Positions 1 through 7,925 of a stretch of 33,585 nucleotides of DNA are shown piece by piece; positions within the stretch are counted from its first letter, which is position 1; the number at the start of each line of letters is the position of its first letter. The DNA is taken from positions 1 through 33,585 of the forward strand of contig JANRKF010000016.1 of assembly GCA_033763575.1 (NCBI GenBank), in the 5' to 3' direction. Origin of the DNA: JANRKF01 sp033763575. GTDB lineage: Bacteria; Pseudomonadota; Alphaproteobacteria; Rickettsiales; SXRF01. The notes beneath the pieces are model-generated. The model was not told the origin of the DNA and did not search any database. It saw only the letters and a list, made by a program, of their open reading frames with translations. The translations under genes were made by a program, and so were the position numbers.

Positions 1-1
1 C

Positions 2-1159
2 GACCAGTTTGAGCGCAAGCGCGCCGAGCGGTTGATGGGGCAGCAGGCCCTCCACGAAAAACAAATGGCGCAGAAAGCGCATATGATGAAATTCGTCGAG
101 CGCTTTGGCGCAACGGCCAGCAAGGCGCGGCAGGCGCAGTCACGCCTCAAGATGATCGCGAAGATGGATATCGTCGATGCGGTGATGGCCGAGCGGGTCA
201 CGGCGTTTAAGTTTCCGGAGCCGGAGGAGTTGAAATCGCCGCTCATCACGCTTGAAGACGTCGATGCCGGATATGGCGACCATAAGGTGCTGAAAAAATT
301 ATCGCTGCGGATCGACCAGGATGACCGCATCGCGCTGCTCGGCGCGAACGGTAACGGTAAGTCGACGCTGGTGAAATTGATCTCCGGCAGGCTGGCGCCG
401 CAGGCCGGTGAGATTCATAAATCCGGCAAGCTGCGTATCGGTTATTTCGCGCAGTTCCAGACCGACGAGCTCGATGTCACCCAGACGCCCTATGAGGTGA
501 TGCGCGCCGCGATGAAGGCCACCCCGGAAGCGAAAATCCGCGCATCGCTCGGCAAGTTCGGCTTCGATAAATTCAAGGCCGATACCAAGGTGGGCGAGCT
601 TTCCGGCGGTGAGAAAGCGCGGCTTTTATTTTGCCTGATGAGTTTCGACGCGCCGCATATCATGCTGCTCGATGAGCCGACCAACCATCTGGATATCGAT
701 GCGCGTGAGGCGCTGATGCAGGCGCTCAATAATTATAACGGCGCGGTGATTCTGGTGAGCCATGATCCGCATTTGGTGGAGTGCGTGGCCGACCGGCTGT
801 GGCTGGTGGCCGATCACACATGCGCGCCTTATGACGGCGATCTCGACGATTACCGCGAGCTGGTGGTGCGCCAGCGCAAACAGGAGCGCGAGCAGGAAAA
901 AAGGAAAAATAAAAACAAGGACGGCGCGCCTGCGGAGAAAAAGAAAACCTCCAAAGAAGAAAGAGACATTGCTAAACTCGAAGAAAAAATCGCGGCCCTT
1001 ACGATAAAAAAAGATGCGGTGGAAAATGAAATCGCCAATGTCTGCGCCGGCGGCGATGTGCACCAGCTGAAGGACTTAAACGTCACCCATGCCGAGATGC
1101 AGAAGCAGCTCGCGGAGCTGGAAGAAAAGCTGCTCGCGGCGATGGAGAAACTGGGCTAG
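2..1159 (+). CDS. ABC-F family ATPase, C-terminal part (5' end outside window)
   Basis: The reading frame is open from base 2 (D-Q-F-E-R-K-R) with no start, so the gene begins upstream of the window. What remains is the inter-domain linker and the second ATPase domain. The linker motif KARQAQSRLKMI resembles the P-site tRNA interaction region of ABC-F proteins and is closest in feel to YheS. Walker A reads GANGNGKST, the signature is LSGGEKARL and Walker B is IMLLDEPTNHLD, all intact. A lysine- and glutamate-rich C-terminal coiled coil follows, as in Uup/YheS. ABC-F proteins are soluble, bind the ribosome near the E site and have no membrane domain. The end overlaps the convergent cutA by 4 bases. 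Family is sure; the exact subfamily is an inference. Confidence 0.93.
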   Translation, partial: DQFERKRAERLMGQQALHEKQMAQKAHMMKFVERFGATASKARQAQSRLKMIAKMDIVDAVMAERVTAFKFPEPEELKSPLITLEDVDAGYGDHKVLKKLSLRIDQDDRIALLGANGNGKSTLVKLISGRLAPQAGEIHKSGKLRIGYFAQFQTDELDVTQTPYEVMRAAMKATPEAKIRASLGKFGFDKFKADTKVGELSGGEKARLLFCLMSFDAPHIMLLDEPTNHLDIDAREALMQALNNYNGAVILVSHDPHLVECVADRLWLVADHTCAPYDGDLDDYRELVVRQRKQEREQEKRKNKNKDGAPAEKKKTSKEERDIAKLEEKIAALTIKKDAVENEIANVCAGGDVHQLKDLNVTHAEMQKQLAELEEKLLAAMEKLG

Positions 1160-1473
1160 GACACTTCCGCCGCCACCCATGCGGCGAAAGACGGCTCCAC
1201 CGCCCCGGCGGGCCAGGCGAGGATGCTGGGGATCTGGTAGCTGTGCAGCGTCTTGATATGGGCGATCACCTGCGGCGCGTGGCGGCGGACGGTTTTGGCG
1301 AGCAGCACGGTTTCCGGCTCCTGCTGGATCATGTCCTCCCAGCGGAACAGCGCGGTCATGCCTTCTTCGATATTGGCGCAGGCGATGAGCTTCTGCTCCA
1401 GCAGCTCGCGGGCCACCGAAATCGCTTCGTCTTTTTTGGCGAATGTGCTACGAATCAGCCATATTTCATCCAT
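1156..1473 (-). CDS. cutA: CutA1 divalent-cation tolerance protein
   Basis: The 105-residue product has the usual CutA1 length and order: an N-terminal strand and helix (STFAKKDEAISVARELLEQKLIACANI in outline), then the W-E-D core, the E-T-V-L-L-A-K strand, and the H-S-Y-Q-I-P-S-I-L-A-W segment that is diagnostic of the family. CutA1 forms stable cytoplasmic trimers. It was named for copper tolerance, but its cellular role is still unclear. The start ATG has GGAG eight bases upstream, in a short quasi-palindrome shared with the divergent gene starting at 1486. The 3' end overlaps the ABC-F stop codon by 4 bases, so the two transcripts converge. Confidence 0.93.
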   Translation of the reverse strand: MDEIWLIRSTFAKKDEAISVARELLEQKLIACANIEEGMTALFRWEDMIQQEPETVLLAKTVRRHAPQVIAHIKTLHSYQIPSILAWPAGAVEPSFAAWVAAEVS

Positions 1474-1483
1474 GGAGTGCTCC
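1474..1483. promoter_or_regulatory. Quasi-palindrome giving a Shine-Dalgarno on both strands
   Basis: GGAGTGCTCC lies between the divergent start codons of cutA (1473) and the hypothetical gene at 1486. Read on either strand it presents GGAG at normal distance from the start (8 bases). Only 12 bases separate the two ATGs, so each gene's promoter must lie inside the other's coding region. The reading as two SDs is inferred from sequence and spacing. Confidence 0.6.
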
Positions 1484-1485
1484 TT

Positions 1486-1908
1486 ATGTCCAAGCGCAAT
1501 GCGCTGATTTTGCTTGCCGTGCTGGTACCGGTGGTGCTGGTAATCATCGTGGCGCGGTTTGCGCTGCCGCCTAGGTTACAGGCTGGGGCTGAAAATACAA
1601 CGGCCGAAAATACAACGGCGATTGTGGCGCAGACTCCGCGCACTATTCCCGAGACGCTGGAGCAGGCGCGGGCGATGGCGATCGACCGGCTGGCGCATCT
1701 GCAGGGCCTTTCTCAGTCCCAGTGGGAGCAGGAGCGCAAAACCATCACGCATAAATTCCCGCCGGAAAACATTGACGCGGCGGTAGCGCGCACCCAGATG
1801 CGCGTCGATGACCTGAAGGTGATGAAGCCGGAAGAGTGGGAAAAAGAACGCACCCACCTGCTGGAGCAGGAAGATAAGCGGCTCAAAGAAGAAACCCAGA
1901 AACCATAG
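1486..1908 (+). CDS. Hypothetical membrane-anchored protein, 140 aa
   Basis: I do not recognise this family. The ATG at 1486 is chosen because it follows a GGAG and is directly followed by a typical anchor: residues 2-4 are positively charged (SKR), then a hydrophobic stretch of about 18 residues (ALILLAVLVPVVLVIIVA). The frame is open further upstream (to 1243), but that stretch is antisense to cutA. After the anchor comes a short Thr/Asn-rich linker, with NTTAENTTA a small internal duplication, and then a charged, predicted helical region in which two segments share the pattern W-E-x-E-R (QWEQERKT and EWEKERTH). It is probably a periplasm-facing, single-span protein. The stop codon is embedded in the left arm of a long inverted repeat. 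Confidence 0.6.
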   Translation: MSKRNALILLAVLVPVVLVIIVARFALPPRLQAGAENTTAENTTAIVAQTPRTIPETLEQARAMAIDRLAHLQGLSQSQWEQERKTITHKFPPENIDAAVARTQMRVDDLKVMKPEEWEKERTHLLEQEDKRLKEETQKP

Positions 1909-2030
1909 AGCGTTTTCGCTTTAGTCTTGCACGAGGCAGCCGAGGCGAGGTGCGCGGAGTGTACATATCAGTACATGAGCACACCGAGACCGAAGGGTAA
2001 CGACGTGCAAGGCTAAATGGGAAATGCTCT
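1907..2030. repeat. Long palindromic element with GTAC core (copy A)
   Basis: Arms of 27 bp (1907-1933 and 2004-2030) are inverted copies with about six mismatches. Both contain the pattern AGAGC...TTTAG.CTTGCACG. The centre carries GTAC at 1961-1964 and 1971-1974 around ATATCA. The left arm overlaps the stop codon of the upstream gene and the right arm ends 3 bases before the ndk stop, so it could terminate both convergent transcripts. It shares its architecture with copies B (5830-5949) and C (27569-27689). Confidence 0.8.
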
Positions 2031-2033
2031 AAA

Positions 2034-2456
2034 TTACCCGACGATTTCGGTGCCGCTAAAGAAGAAGGCGATTTCGGCGGCGGCGTTTTCCGGCGAGTCG
2101 GAACCATGCACCGAGTTGCGTTCGATACCTTCGCCGAATTCCTTGCGGATGGTGCCGGCCTCTGCTTTTGCCGGGTCGGTGGCGCCCATGATCTCGCGGT
2201 TTTTCAGCACGGCGTTTTCGCCTTCGAGCACCTGCACCACCACCGGGCCGGAAACCATATATTCCACCAGCTCATCGTAAAACGGGCGGTCTTTATGCAC
2301 GATGTAGAATTCTTTGGCCTGCAGGCGGCTCATGCGCAGGCGTTTCTGGGCGACGATGCGCAGCCCGCGCTCTTCGAATACGGCGTTGATTTTGCCGGTC
2401 AGGTTGCGCTCGGTCGCGTCCGGTTTCAGAATCGAGAATGTGCGTTGCTTGGACAT
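2034..2456 (-). CDS. ndk: Nucleoside diphosphate kinase
   Basis: The 140-residue enzyme transfers the gamma phosphate of ATP to nucleoside diphosphates through a phosphohistidine, balancing cytoplasmic (d)NTP pools. The sequence carries the family hallmarks: I-L-K-P-D at 9-13 (Lys11), R-P-F-Y and S-G-P-V in the middle, the R-x-x-M-G-A-T-D-P segment, G-T-I-R, and the active-site block N-S-V-H-G-S-D-S with His117. Length and order match bacterial Ndk. An AGGAG lies about 13 bases upstream of the ATG. It is transcribed toward palindromic element A, which ends 3 bases past its stop codon. Confidence 0.97.
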   Translation of the reverse strand: MSKQRTFSILKPDATERNLTGKINAVFEERGLRIVAQKRLRMSRLQAKEFYIVHKDRPFYDELVEYMVSGPVVVQVLEGENAVLKNREIMGATDPAKAEAGTIRKEFGEGIERNSVHGSDSPENAAAEIAFFFSGTEIVG

Positions 2457-2573
2457 GGGATAAATACTCTCCTGCGGTTATTTTCGGGCTATATAAGGGC
2501 AAACGGGAAAACAAGCAATAGTATTAATTGTGTTCCCGCGATAAATTGATTATAGCTGGGATGGGAGAATCGT

Positions 2574-3350
2574 ATGCGCGTAAAAACCGCCCTGTTTATG
2601 CTTGTTTTACTATCCGGGTGCGTCCTGAGGGGCGACCATCTGGTTGAATTACGGGCAAAAACCCCCTCCGGTGATAGTTTCCCGCAGGCGCTCGCCTCCG
2701 AATATCTTGCTTATGCCGAGGCCCGCCTTGAAGAAGGCCACCCGCTGCGGGCCGATTATTTTGCCGGCAAGGGGCTTTCTGCGCTTGCCGGTGAATCGGT
2801 GCCGCTGGAGAAAAAATCCTCGCTCGATGAAAGCCGTGAGGCGTTGCTGGCTGTGCTCACCCCCGACATCATCGACATCGCCCCGGCCAGGGCGGCGCGG
2901 GCGCAGCTGATGTTCGATTGCTGGGCGGAAAAAGAAGGGGTGTGCAAGGAAGGCTTCGCTGAAGCGCTCACCGATTTGCAATTCATCGCCGATGCGCTGG
3001 TGCACGGAGAGGATAACCGCTTTGCCATGACATTTGCTCCGGGTGTCGCCGCGATCGACGTCCATGGCGATGCCATCCTCGACATCATCGGCAGGCGCGT
3101 GGCCGCGCTTGGTGAATACCAGGTGGAAATCCTGCCGGTGGACAAGACAAAGAAACGTACCAACGCCCGTGTGCTGGCCATTGAAAAAGGGCTGATCGCC
3201 CGCGGCGTCAATGCCGGGCGGATCCATTCCCACCATCGCAGTAAAACGGGCGCGGTGTCGCTCAGCACCGATGACCGCGCACAGGGGCCTAACAGCATCC
3301 TGCTTTCCATCCAGACCTACGGCCAACCGAAAGAATCCACCACGCCATGA
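2574..3350 (+). CDS. Lipoprotein with degenerate OmpA-like C-terminal domain
   Basis: Residues 1-16 form a lipoprotein signal peptide ending in the lipobox LLSGC (Cys16). The next part (E-L-R-A-K-T-P-S-G-D-S-F-x-Q-A-L-A-x-E-Y) closely parallels the downstream protein, as does the segment F-D-C-W...C-K-E-G-F-A-E-A-L. The C-terminal 100 residues align in outline with the OmpA/MotB domain of the neighbour, but the peptidoglycan-contacting residues are gone: the HTD motif is replaced by P-V-D-K-T, and the N-R-R-V-E-I ending by N-S-I-L-L-S-I. It is therefore probably an outer-membrane-attached paralog that no longer binds peptidoglycan in the usual way. The start at 2574 has GGGAGA upstream. The stop overlaps the next ATG (ATGA). 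Confidence 0.75.
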   Translation: MRVKTALFMLVLLSGCVLRGDHLVELRAKTPSGDSFPQALASEYLAYAEARLEEGHPLRADYFAGKGLSALAGESVPLEKKSSLDESREALLAVLTPDIIDIAPARAARAQLMFDCWAEKEGVCKEGFAEALTDLQFIADALVHGEDNRFAMTFAPGVAAIDVHGDAILDIIGRRVAALGEYQVEILPVDKTKKRTNARVLAIEKGLIARGVNAGRIHSHHRSKTGAVSLSTDDRAQGPNSILLSIQTYGQPKESTTP

Positions 3351-4174
3351 CCAGGTTGTTGTGCATTACCGCGCTTCTTTTCCTGGCCGGGTGCCAGCCC
3401 TACAGCCTTCAGGAATTGCGTAATGCGACGCCCACCGGAAGCGAGTTCCAGCAGGCGCTTGCCAAGGAATATTTGCAATTGGCCGCCGCTGAGGAGGCGA
3501 ATTACAGCTGGTCGAACAGCTGGCATTTCGCCGACAAAGGGCTGACCGCCGCCTATGGCAACGATGTCGGGCCGGAAAATATTTCGGATTGGAATGTAAG
3601 TGAAGAAAGCAGGGTGGCGCTTGAAGAAGCGCGTGACAAGCTGCTGACCGCGCTCAAGCCGGAAATAGTCGAGGCGCAGCCCGCGCTTGCCGCCCGCGCT
3701 TACCGCTATTTCGATTGCTGGGTGGCGCGTTCGCAGGATGGATGGCAGCAGGATCGCATCGATGCATGCAAGCAGGGGTTTGCCGAGGCGCTGGAGGAAT
3801 TGAACGCGACGCATGCGCCGATGGCTTCGGCGGATGGGGTGGATACCAGCTCCTATATCGTATTTTTCGAGTGGAACCGCGCTGCGCTCAGCAAGTCCGG
3901 CCTGAAGGTGGTGGCGGCTGTCGTCGATGAGCTTTCTGGGCAGGAAGGGTATGAAATCATCTTAAACGGCCATACCGACACCACCGGGCTGGAGCGTTTC
4001 AACCTCACCCTTTCCAAAAAACGGGCGGAAACGGTGGCGCGGGCGCTGGAAAAGGGGGGGATCGACCCTGATGCAATAAAAATATTTGCTTTTGGCGAAT
4101 CCGACCCTAGAGTGCCGACCGCAGATAATGTCAATGAGCCACAAAACAGGCGTGTTGAGATTTTTATAGAATAG
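3347..4174 (+). CDS. OmpA/MotB-domain peptidoglycan-associated lipoprotein
   Basis: The 275-residue protein has a signal peptide with lipobox LAGC (Cys16), an alpha-helical middle with two cysteines (F-D-C-W and D-A-C-K-Q-G), and a C-terminal OmpA-like domain from about residue 168. That domain keeps the diaminopimelate-binding signature: N-G-H-T-D-T-T-G with Asp211, L-S-x-x-R-A, and P-Q-N-R-R-V-E-I with the conserved arginine near 268-269. It should be anchored in the outer membrane by lipid and bind the peptidoglycan. It overlaps the preceding paralog by 4 bases (ATGA), which implies translational coupling. The pair looks like a tandem duplication. It is not Pal itself: it lacks the tol operon context and has a long extra middle region. 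Confidence 0.85.
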   Translation: MTRLLCITALLFLAGCQPYSLQELRNATPTGSEFQQALAKEYLQLAAAEEANYSWSNSWHFADKGLTAAYGNDVGPENISDWNVSEESRVALEEARDKLLTALKPEIVEAQPALAARAYRYFDCWVARSQDGWQQDRIDACKQGFAEALEELNATHAPMASADGVDTSSYIVFFEWNRAALSKSGLKVVAAVVDELSGQEGYEIILNGHTDTTGLERFNLTLSKKRAETVARALEKGGIDPDAIKIFAFGESDPRVPTADNVNEPQNRRVEIFIE

Positions 4175-4266
4175 GTTTCGGAGTTTCGGAGGTTGCGTAG
4201 TTTTCGCAGTTTTTCCGGCATTCTAGGCCTACGAAACCTACGAAACATAATAACCTACGAAACCTA
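4172..4266. repeat. Palindrome built from short tandem units (CCTACGAAA type)
   Basis: The spacer between the OmpA-type gene and guaA has two TTTCGGAG units (4176-4191) on the left and three exact CCTACGAAA units on the right (4228-4236, 4237-4245, 4254-4262). The arms are inverted relatives, beginning TAGGTTTCG and ending CGAAACCTA. The left arm starts in the stop codon of the upstream gene and the right arm ends 3 bases before the guaA ATG. The same design with other unit sequences occurs at 20161-20231 and 25351-25425. Confidence 0.7.
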
Positions 4267-4269
4267 ACG

Positions 4270-5820
4270 ATGACCGACCGTATTTTGATTCTTGATTTTG
4301 GCTCGCAGGTGACACAGCTCATTGCGCGCCGTGTTCGCGAAGCTGGTGTGTATAGCGAAATCCGTCCTTTCAACATTCCCGATGCGGAGATTAAAGCCTT
4401 CGGCGCGAAGGGAATTATTCTTTCCGGCGGGCCTGCTTCGGTGAATGAATCATTTTCACCCACGGTTGCGCACACCGTGTTCGAGCTTGGCGTGCCGGTA
4501 CTCGGCATTTGCTATGGCCAGCAGCTGATGTGCCAGTTGCTTGGGGGCAAAGTCGAAAAATCCGACCATCGTGAGTTTGGCCGTGCGATGGTGCAAGTCA
4601 AAGAGGACTCGCCATTTTTCGCCAGTGCTTGGGCGCGTGGCTCTGACCATCAGGTATGGATGAGCCATGGTGATGTGGTGACCGCCATACCGCAGGGCTT
4701 CAAAGTGATCGCTGCCACGCCGTCGGCGCCGTTTGCCGCGATTGCCGACGAGTCGAAGAAATTTTATGCCGTGCAGTTCCATCCCGAAGTGGTGCATACG
4801 CCGGAAGGTGCCGTGCTGCTTTCGAATTTCGTGCATGCGATCTGCGGTTGCGCCAATGACTGGACGATGGCGGGTTTCCGCGCCAGCGCCATCGAGCGTG
4901 TCCGCAAGCAGGTCGGCAATAAAAAAGTCATTTGCGGCGTGTCCGGCGGTGTCGACAGCTCGGTGGTGGCGGCGCTGCTGCACGAAGCCATCGGCGAGCA
5001 GCTCATCTGCATCTTCGTCAATACCGGCATGCTGCGTATGGATGAGCCGGAGCAGGTGGAAAAAATGTTCCGCGACAGCTTCAACATCCCGCTGATCCAT
5101 GTCGATGCCAGCCATCTGTTTTTGCAGCGCCTTGCCGGGGTGAGCGATCCCGAAAGGAAGCGTAAAATCATCGGCGAGACCTTCATCGAAGTGTTCGAGC
5201 GCGAGGCGGGCGAGGTGGGCGCCGACGCCGAGTTTCTGGCGCAGGGCACGCTCTATCCCGATGTGATCGAGTCGGTGTCCTATACCGGCGGCCCTAGCGT
5301 CACCATCAAATCGCACCATAATGTCGGCGGGTTGCCTGAGCGCATGAAAATGGCGCTGGTCGAGCCGCTTCGCGAGTTGTTCAAAGACGAGGTGCGGGTG
5401 CTTGGCCGCGAGCTCGGCATGCCGGAGGCGATGGTCGAGCGTCATCCGTTCCCGGGGCCGGGCCTTGCCATTCGCATTCCCGGCGAGATTTCGCAGGAGA
5501 AGCTGGTGATGCTCCGCAAGGCCGATGCGATTTATATCGATGAGATCCGCAAGGCCGGTTTGTATAATGAGATATGGCAGGCGTTTGCCGTGCTGCTGCC
5601 GGTGCGCACGGTGGGGGTGATGGGCGATTCGCGCAGCTATGATTATGTCTGTGCGATCCGGGCGGTGACGTCGACCGACGGGATGACCGCGGATTATTAT
5701 CACTTCACCCACGAGTTTTTAAGCCGCGTGTCGAACCGCATCATCAATGAGGTGGTGGGCATCAACCGCATGGTGTATGATATCACCAGCAAGCCGCCGG
5801 GCACGATTGAGTGGGAATAA
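4270..5820 (+). CDS. guaA: GMP synthase (glutamine-hydrolysing)
   Basis: The product converts XMP to GMP with glutamine and ATP in the cytoplasm, the last step of guanine nucleotide synthesis. The N-terminal class I amidotransferase domain starts right away (R-I-L-I-L-D-F-G-S-Q) and has the nucleophile in G-I-C-Y-G-Q-Q (Cys81) with His171 and Glu173 in Q-F-H-P-E-V. The ATP-pyrophosphatase domain follows with the P-loop S-G-G-V-D-S-S (225-231), and the C-terminal dimerisation domain ends in the conserved P-P-G-T-I-E-W-E. At 516 residues it is a typical length. The start region has no recognisable Shine-Dalgarno: the 30 bases before the ATG are occupied by repeat units. guaB is not in the window. 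Confidence 0.98.
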   Translation: MTDRILILDFGSQVTQLIARRVREAGVYSEIRPFNIPDAEIKAFGAKGIILSGGPASVNESFSPTVAHTVFELGVPVLGICYGQQLMCQLLGGKVEKSDHREFGRAMVQVKEDSPFFASAWARGSDHQVWMSHGDVVTAIPQGFKVIAATPSAPFAAIADESKKFYAVQFHPEVVHTPEGAVLLSNFVHAICGCANDWTMAGFRASAIERVRKQVGNKKVICGVSGGVDSSVVAALLHEAIGEQLICIFVNTGMLRMDEPEQVEKMFRDSFNIPLIHVDASHLFLQRLAGVSDPERKRKIIGETFIEVFEREAGEVGADAEFLAQGTLYPDVIESVSYTGGPSVTIKSHHNVGGLPERMKMALVEPLRELFKDEVRVLGRELGMPEAMVERHPFPGPGLAIRIPGEISQEKLVMLRKADAIYIDEIRKAGLYNEIWQAFAVLLPVRTVGVMGDSRSYDYVCAIRAVTSTDGMTADYYHFTHEFLSRVSNRIINEVVGINRMVYDITSKPPGTIEWE

Positions 5821-5829
5821 TATGCCCAT

Positions 5830-5949
5830 GAATTCTACTAGGCCGGGCAAACGCTTCGTTTTCTGCGCTTCCGCTACGCATGTACTTGGTGTACATTGGC
5901 GTTGCGGTTCTCGAAAACATTGCTTTTTGCTTTCGGCCTAGCGAATTTA
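5830..5949. repeat. Long palindromic element with GTAC core (copy B)
   Basis: It starts about 10 bases after the guaA stop. Left arm GAATTCTACTAGGCCG pairs with right arm CGGCCTAGCGAATT. An inner stem is formed by GTTTTC and GAAAAC. The core is ATGTAC (5880-5885), TTGGT, GTACAT (5891-5896). The outer CTAGGC...GCCTAG and trailing GAATTTA are shared with copy C at 27569-27689. It probably acts at the RNA level as a strong hairpin behind guaA. Confidence 0.75.
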
Positions 5950-5983
5950 TAGACATATTTATGCGTGTATAAGGAATTTTTAT

Positions 5984-6604
5984 ATGGCTGATCTATTGCA
6001 GGAAATTATCGAAGATGTGCGCGCCGAGCGTGCGAATGCGCTATGGACGAAATACGGAAAATGGATGATTTACACGGCGGTATCGATCATCATCATCACC
6101 GCGATGATGGTCTATTGGAGCCACCATAAGCGCGAAACGGCGATGCGGCAGACGGCGCTTTATCTCGAAGCCACCGACCTGCTCGCCAGGGGCGATGCGG
6201 CGCATGCGATGATGTCGCTGGAAAAAATCTCGGTGCCGGAGCGCTCGGCCTATTATGGCATGGTGCTGCTCAAAAAAGCGCAGGCGCAACATATGCTCGG
6301 CAAAAAAGACGACGCGCAGAAGACGTTTGAAACGCTTGCGAAACGCGACGGCGTCTATGGCGCGATCGGCAAGGCGATGCTGAAAACGCCGGTCGATAAA
6401 ACGCTGGAAAAAACGGCGCCGCTGCAGATGACACAGCGCGAATGGTCGGCATGGGATGCGGTGAGCAAAGGGCAGGATGCGAAGGCCGCCGAACAGTTTG
6501 CTGCGATTGCCGCGATACCGGACGTGCCGGCGACGATGCATGACCGGGCGTTGATGATGGCGAATTACCTGAAGGACAAATCCGGGGCGGCCCGCCATGA
6601 CTAG
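5984..6604 (+). CDS. YfgM-like tetratricopeptide membrane protein
   Basis: The 206-residue protein has a cytoplasmic amphipathic N-terminus (ADLLQEIIEDVRAER), one membrane span at about 27-46 (KWMIYTAVSIIIITAMMVYW in outline) and a helical-repeat exterior rich in alanine and charged residues, as in the YfgM/DUF2133 family. YfgM sits at the Sec translocon with PpiD and helps periplasmic chaperoning in E. coli. The assignment rests on topology, length and gene order: yfgM-bamB-der is the order here too. AAGGA precedes the ATG. The 3' end overlaps bamB by 8 bases. Function in alphaproteobacteria is inferred from position. Confidence 0.8.
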   Translation: MADLLQEIIEDVRAERANALWTKYGKWMIYTAVSIIIITAMMVYWSHHKRETAMRQTALYLEATDLLARGDAAHAMMSLEKISVPERSAYYGMVLLKKAQAQHMLGKKDDAQKTFETLAKRDGVYGAIGKAMLKTPVDKTLEKTAPLQMTQREWSAWDAVSKGQDAKAAEQFAAIAAIPDVPATMHDRALMMANYLKDKSGAARHD

Positions 6605-7925
6605 GCATGCGTCCTGCATTGCGTTGCTTCTCCTGCTGGCGGCGTGCGATTCGCTGCCGTCGTGGATGGGGGGGGCGGAAAAGGAAATCATTCGCCTGCC
6701 GGGTGAGCGTGAGGATGTGCTTGGCGCCGACATTGGGTTCAAGCCCGATGAAATCGTGCAGCAGGTATCGTTCAAAGTGCCGCCCGCCCTGGAAAACAGC
6801 GCGTGGGCGCAGGCGACCGGCCAGTTCACCGCCCTTACCGGCAATATTGCGGCAAAGGGTGATTTATCGTCGCGGCAGAGCGCGTCGGTGGGCGAGGGCA
6901 ATGAATTTGTGAGTCCTCTGGTGCCGCGCCCGGTGGTGGATGGCGGAATGGTGTTCGCGATGGATGCCGAGGGTTATATTTCGGCGCATGACGTGAATGA
7001 TATCAGCCATAAAATCTGGACGTCGCCGGCGCTGGTGGTTGAGGATGCCGAGATGATCGGCGGCGGGCTCGCGGCCGATGGCGGCAAGCTCTACGCAACC
7101 TCCGGCCTTGGCCGGGTGGCGGCGCTCGATGTGGCAAGCGGCGCCGAGCTATGGCATCGTGATTTGTTGATTCCGCTGCGTTCGTCGCCGCGTGTGGCGG
7201 AGGGAAAAATATTCGCGATTACCATCGACAGCCAGCTTTATGCGCTGGACGCCACGACCGGCACTATACTCTGGACGCATCGCGGTATCGGCGAGACGGC
7301 GGGGCTGATGAATAACGTGTCTCCTGCCATTGCGGCGGGCGCGGTGATCGTGCCTTATGCGTCGGGCGAGCTGTATGCGCTTCGCGGCGAAAGCGGCGAC
7401 GAGATCTGGCGCGAGTCGCTGGCGCAGGCGCGGCGCACCGAGGCGACGGCAATTTTTTCCGGCATCGGCGGCGACCCGGTGGTCGATGAGGCGGTGGTGT
7501 TCGCGGTGTCGAACAGCGGGCTTTTTTCGGTGTTCAATGTATTGAACGGCCAGACGGTGTGGGAGCGGAAAATCGCCTCCATCAACACACCGTGGCTGGT
7601 CGGTGAATATGTCTACCTGCTCACCGAAGATAACGTGCTGATGGCGATGGTGAAATATGACGGGCGCATCCGCTGGACCACCCAGCTCAAACGCTATGGT
7701 GACGAAAAGCATAAGCTGCTGCCGATTGTCTGGCGCGGCCCGGTCATGGTGGATGGAAAAATCCTGGTGGTGAGTAGCGATGGCGAGATGGTGCAGGTCG
7801 ATGGTGGCAGCGGCAGCATCCTTTCCACCGAAGATGTGCCGGATGAGATCAGCACCGCGCCGGTGGTAGCGGCGGGCAAAGTCTTCCTTGTTGATAAAGA
7901 CGCCACCTTATACGCATACCAATGA
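6597..7925 (+). CDS. bamB: Outer-membrane assembly lipoprotein BamB (PQQ-like beta-propeller)
   Basis: The signal peptide ends in lipobox LLAAC, so the mature protein is lipid-anchored and periplasmic. From about residue 105 the protein shows repeating beta-propeller blades with the pattern A-L-D-x-x-x-G-x-x-x-W: VAALDVASGAELW, LYALDATTGTILW, LYALRGESGDEIW, and FSVFNVLNGQTVW. BamB is the scaffold lipoprotein of the BAM complex that inserts beta-barrel proteins into the outer membrane. The 100-residue segment between the lipobox and the first blade is longer than in E. coli, which is common in alphaproteobacteria. It overlaps yfgM-like by 8 and der by 4 bases, so the three are surely one operon. 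Confidence 0.92.
   Translation: MTRHASCIALLLLLAACDSLPSWMGGAEKEIIRLPGEREDVLGADIGFKPDEIVQQVSFKVPPALENSAWAQATGQFTALTGNIAAKGDLSSRQSASVGEGNEFVSPLVPRPVVDGGMVFAMDAEGYISAHDVNDISHKIWTSPALVVEDAEMIGGGLAADGGKLYATSGLGRVAALDVASGAELWHRDLLIPLRSSPRVAEGKIFAITIDSQLYALDATTGTILWTHRGIGETAGLMNNVSPAIAAGAVIVPYASGELYALRGESGDEIWRESLAQARRTEATAIFSGIGGDPVVDEAVVFAVSNSGLFSVFNVLNGQTVWERKIASINTPWLVGEYVYLLTEDNVLMAMVKYDGRIRWTTQLKRYGDEKHKLLPIVWRGPVMVDGKILVVSSDGEMVQVDGGSGSILSTEDVPDEISTAPVVAAGKVFLVDKDATLYAYQ

Noticed and set aside
4228..4262. Three CCTACGAAA units as a possible CRISPR-like array
   Set aside because: Units are 9 bases with no unique spacers, and no cas genes are present. No CRISPR array was seen anywhere in the window.
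4456..5712. 418-codon open frame antisense to guaA
   Set aside because: It mirrors the guaA frame, has a composition full of His and Arg, and no SD or family motif.
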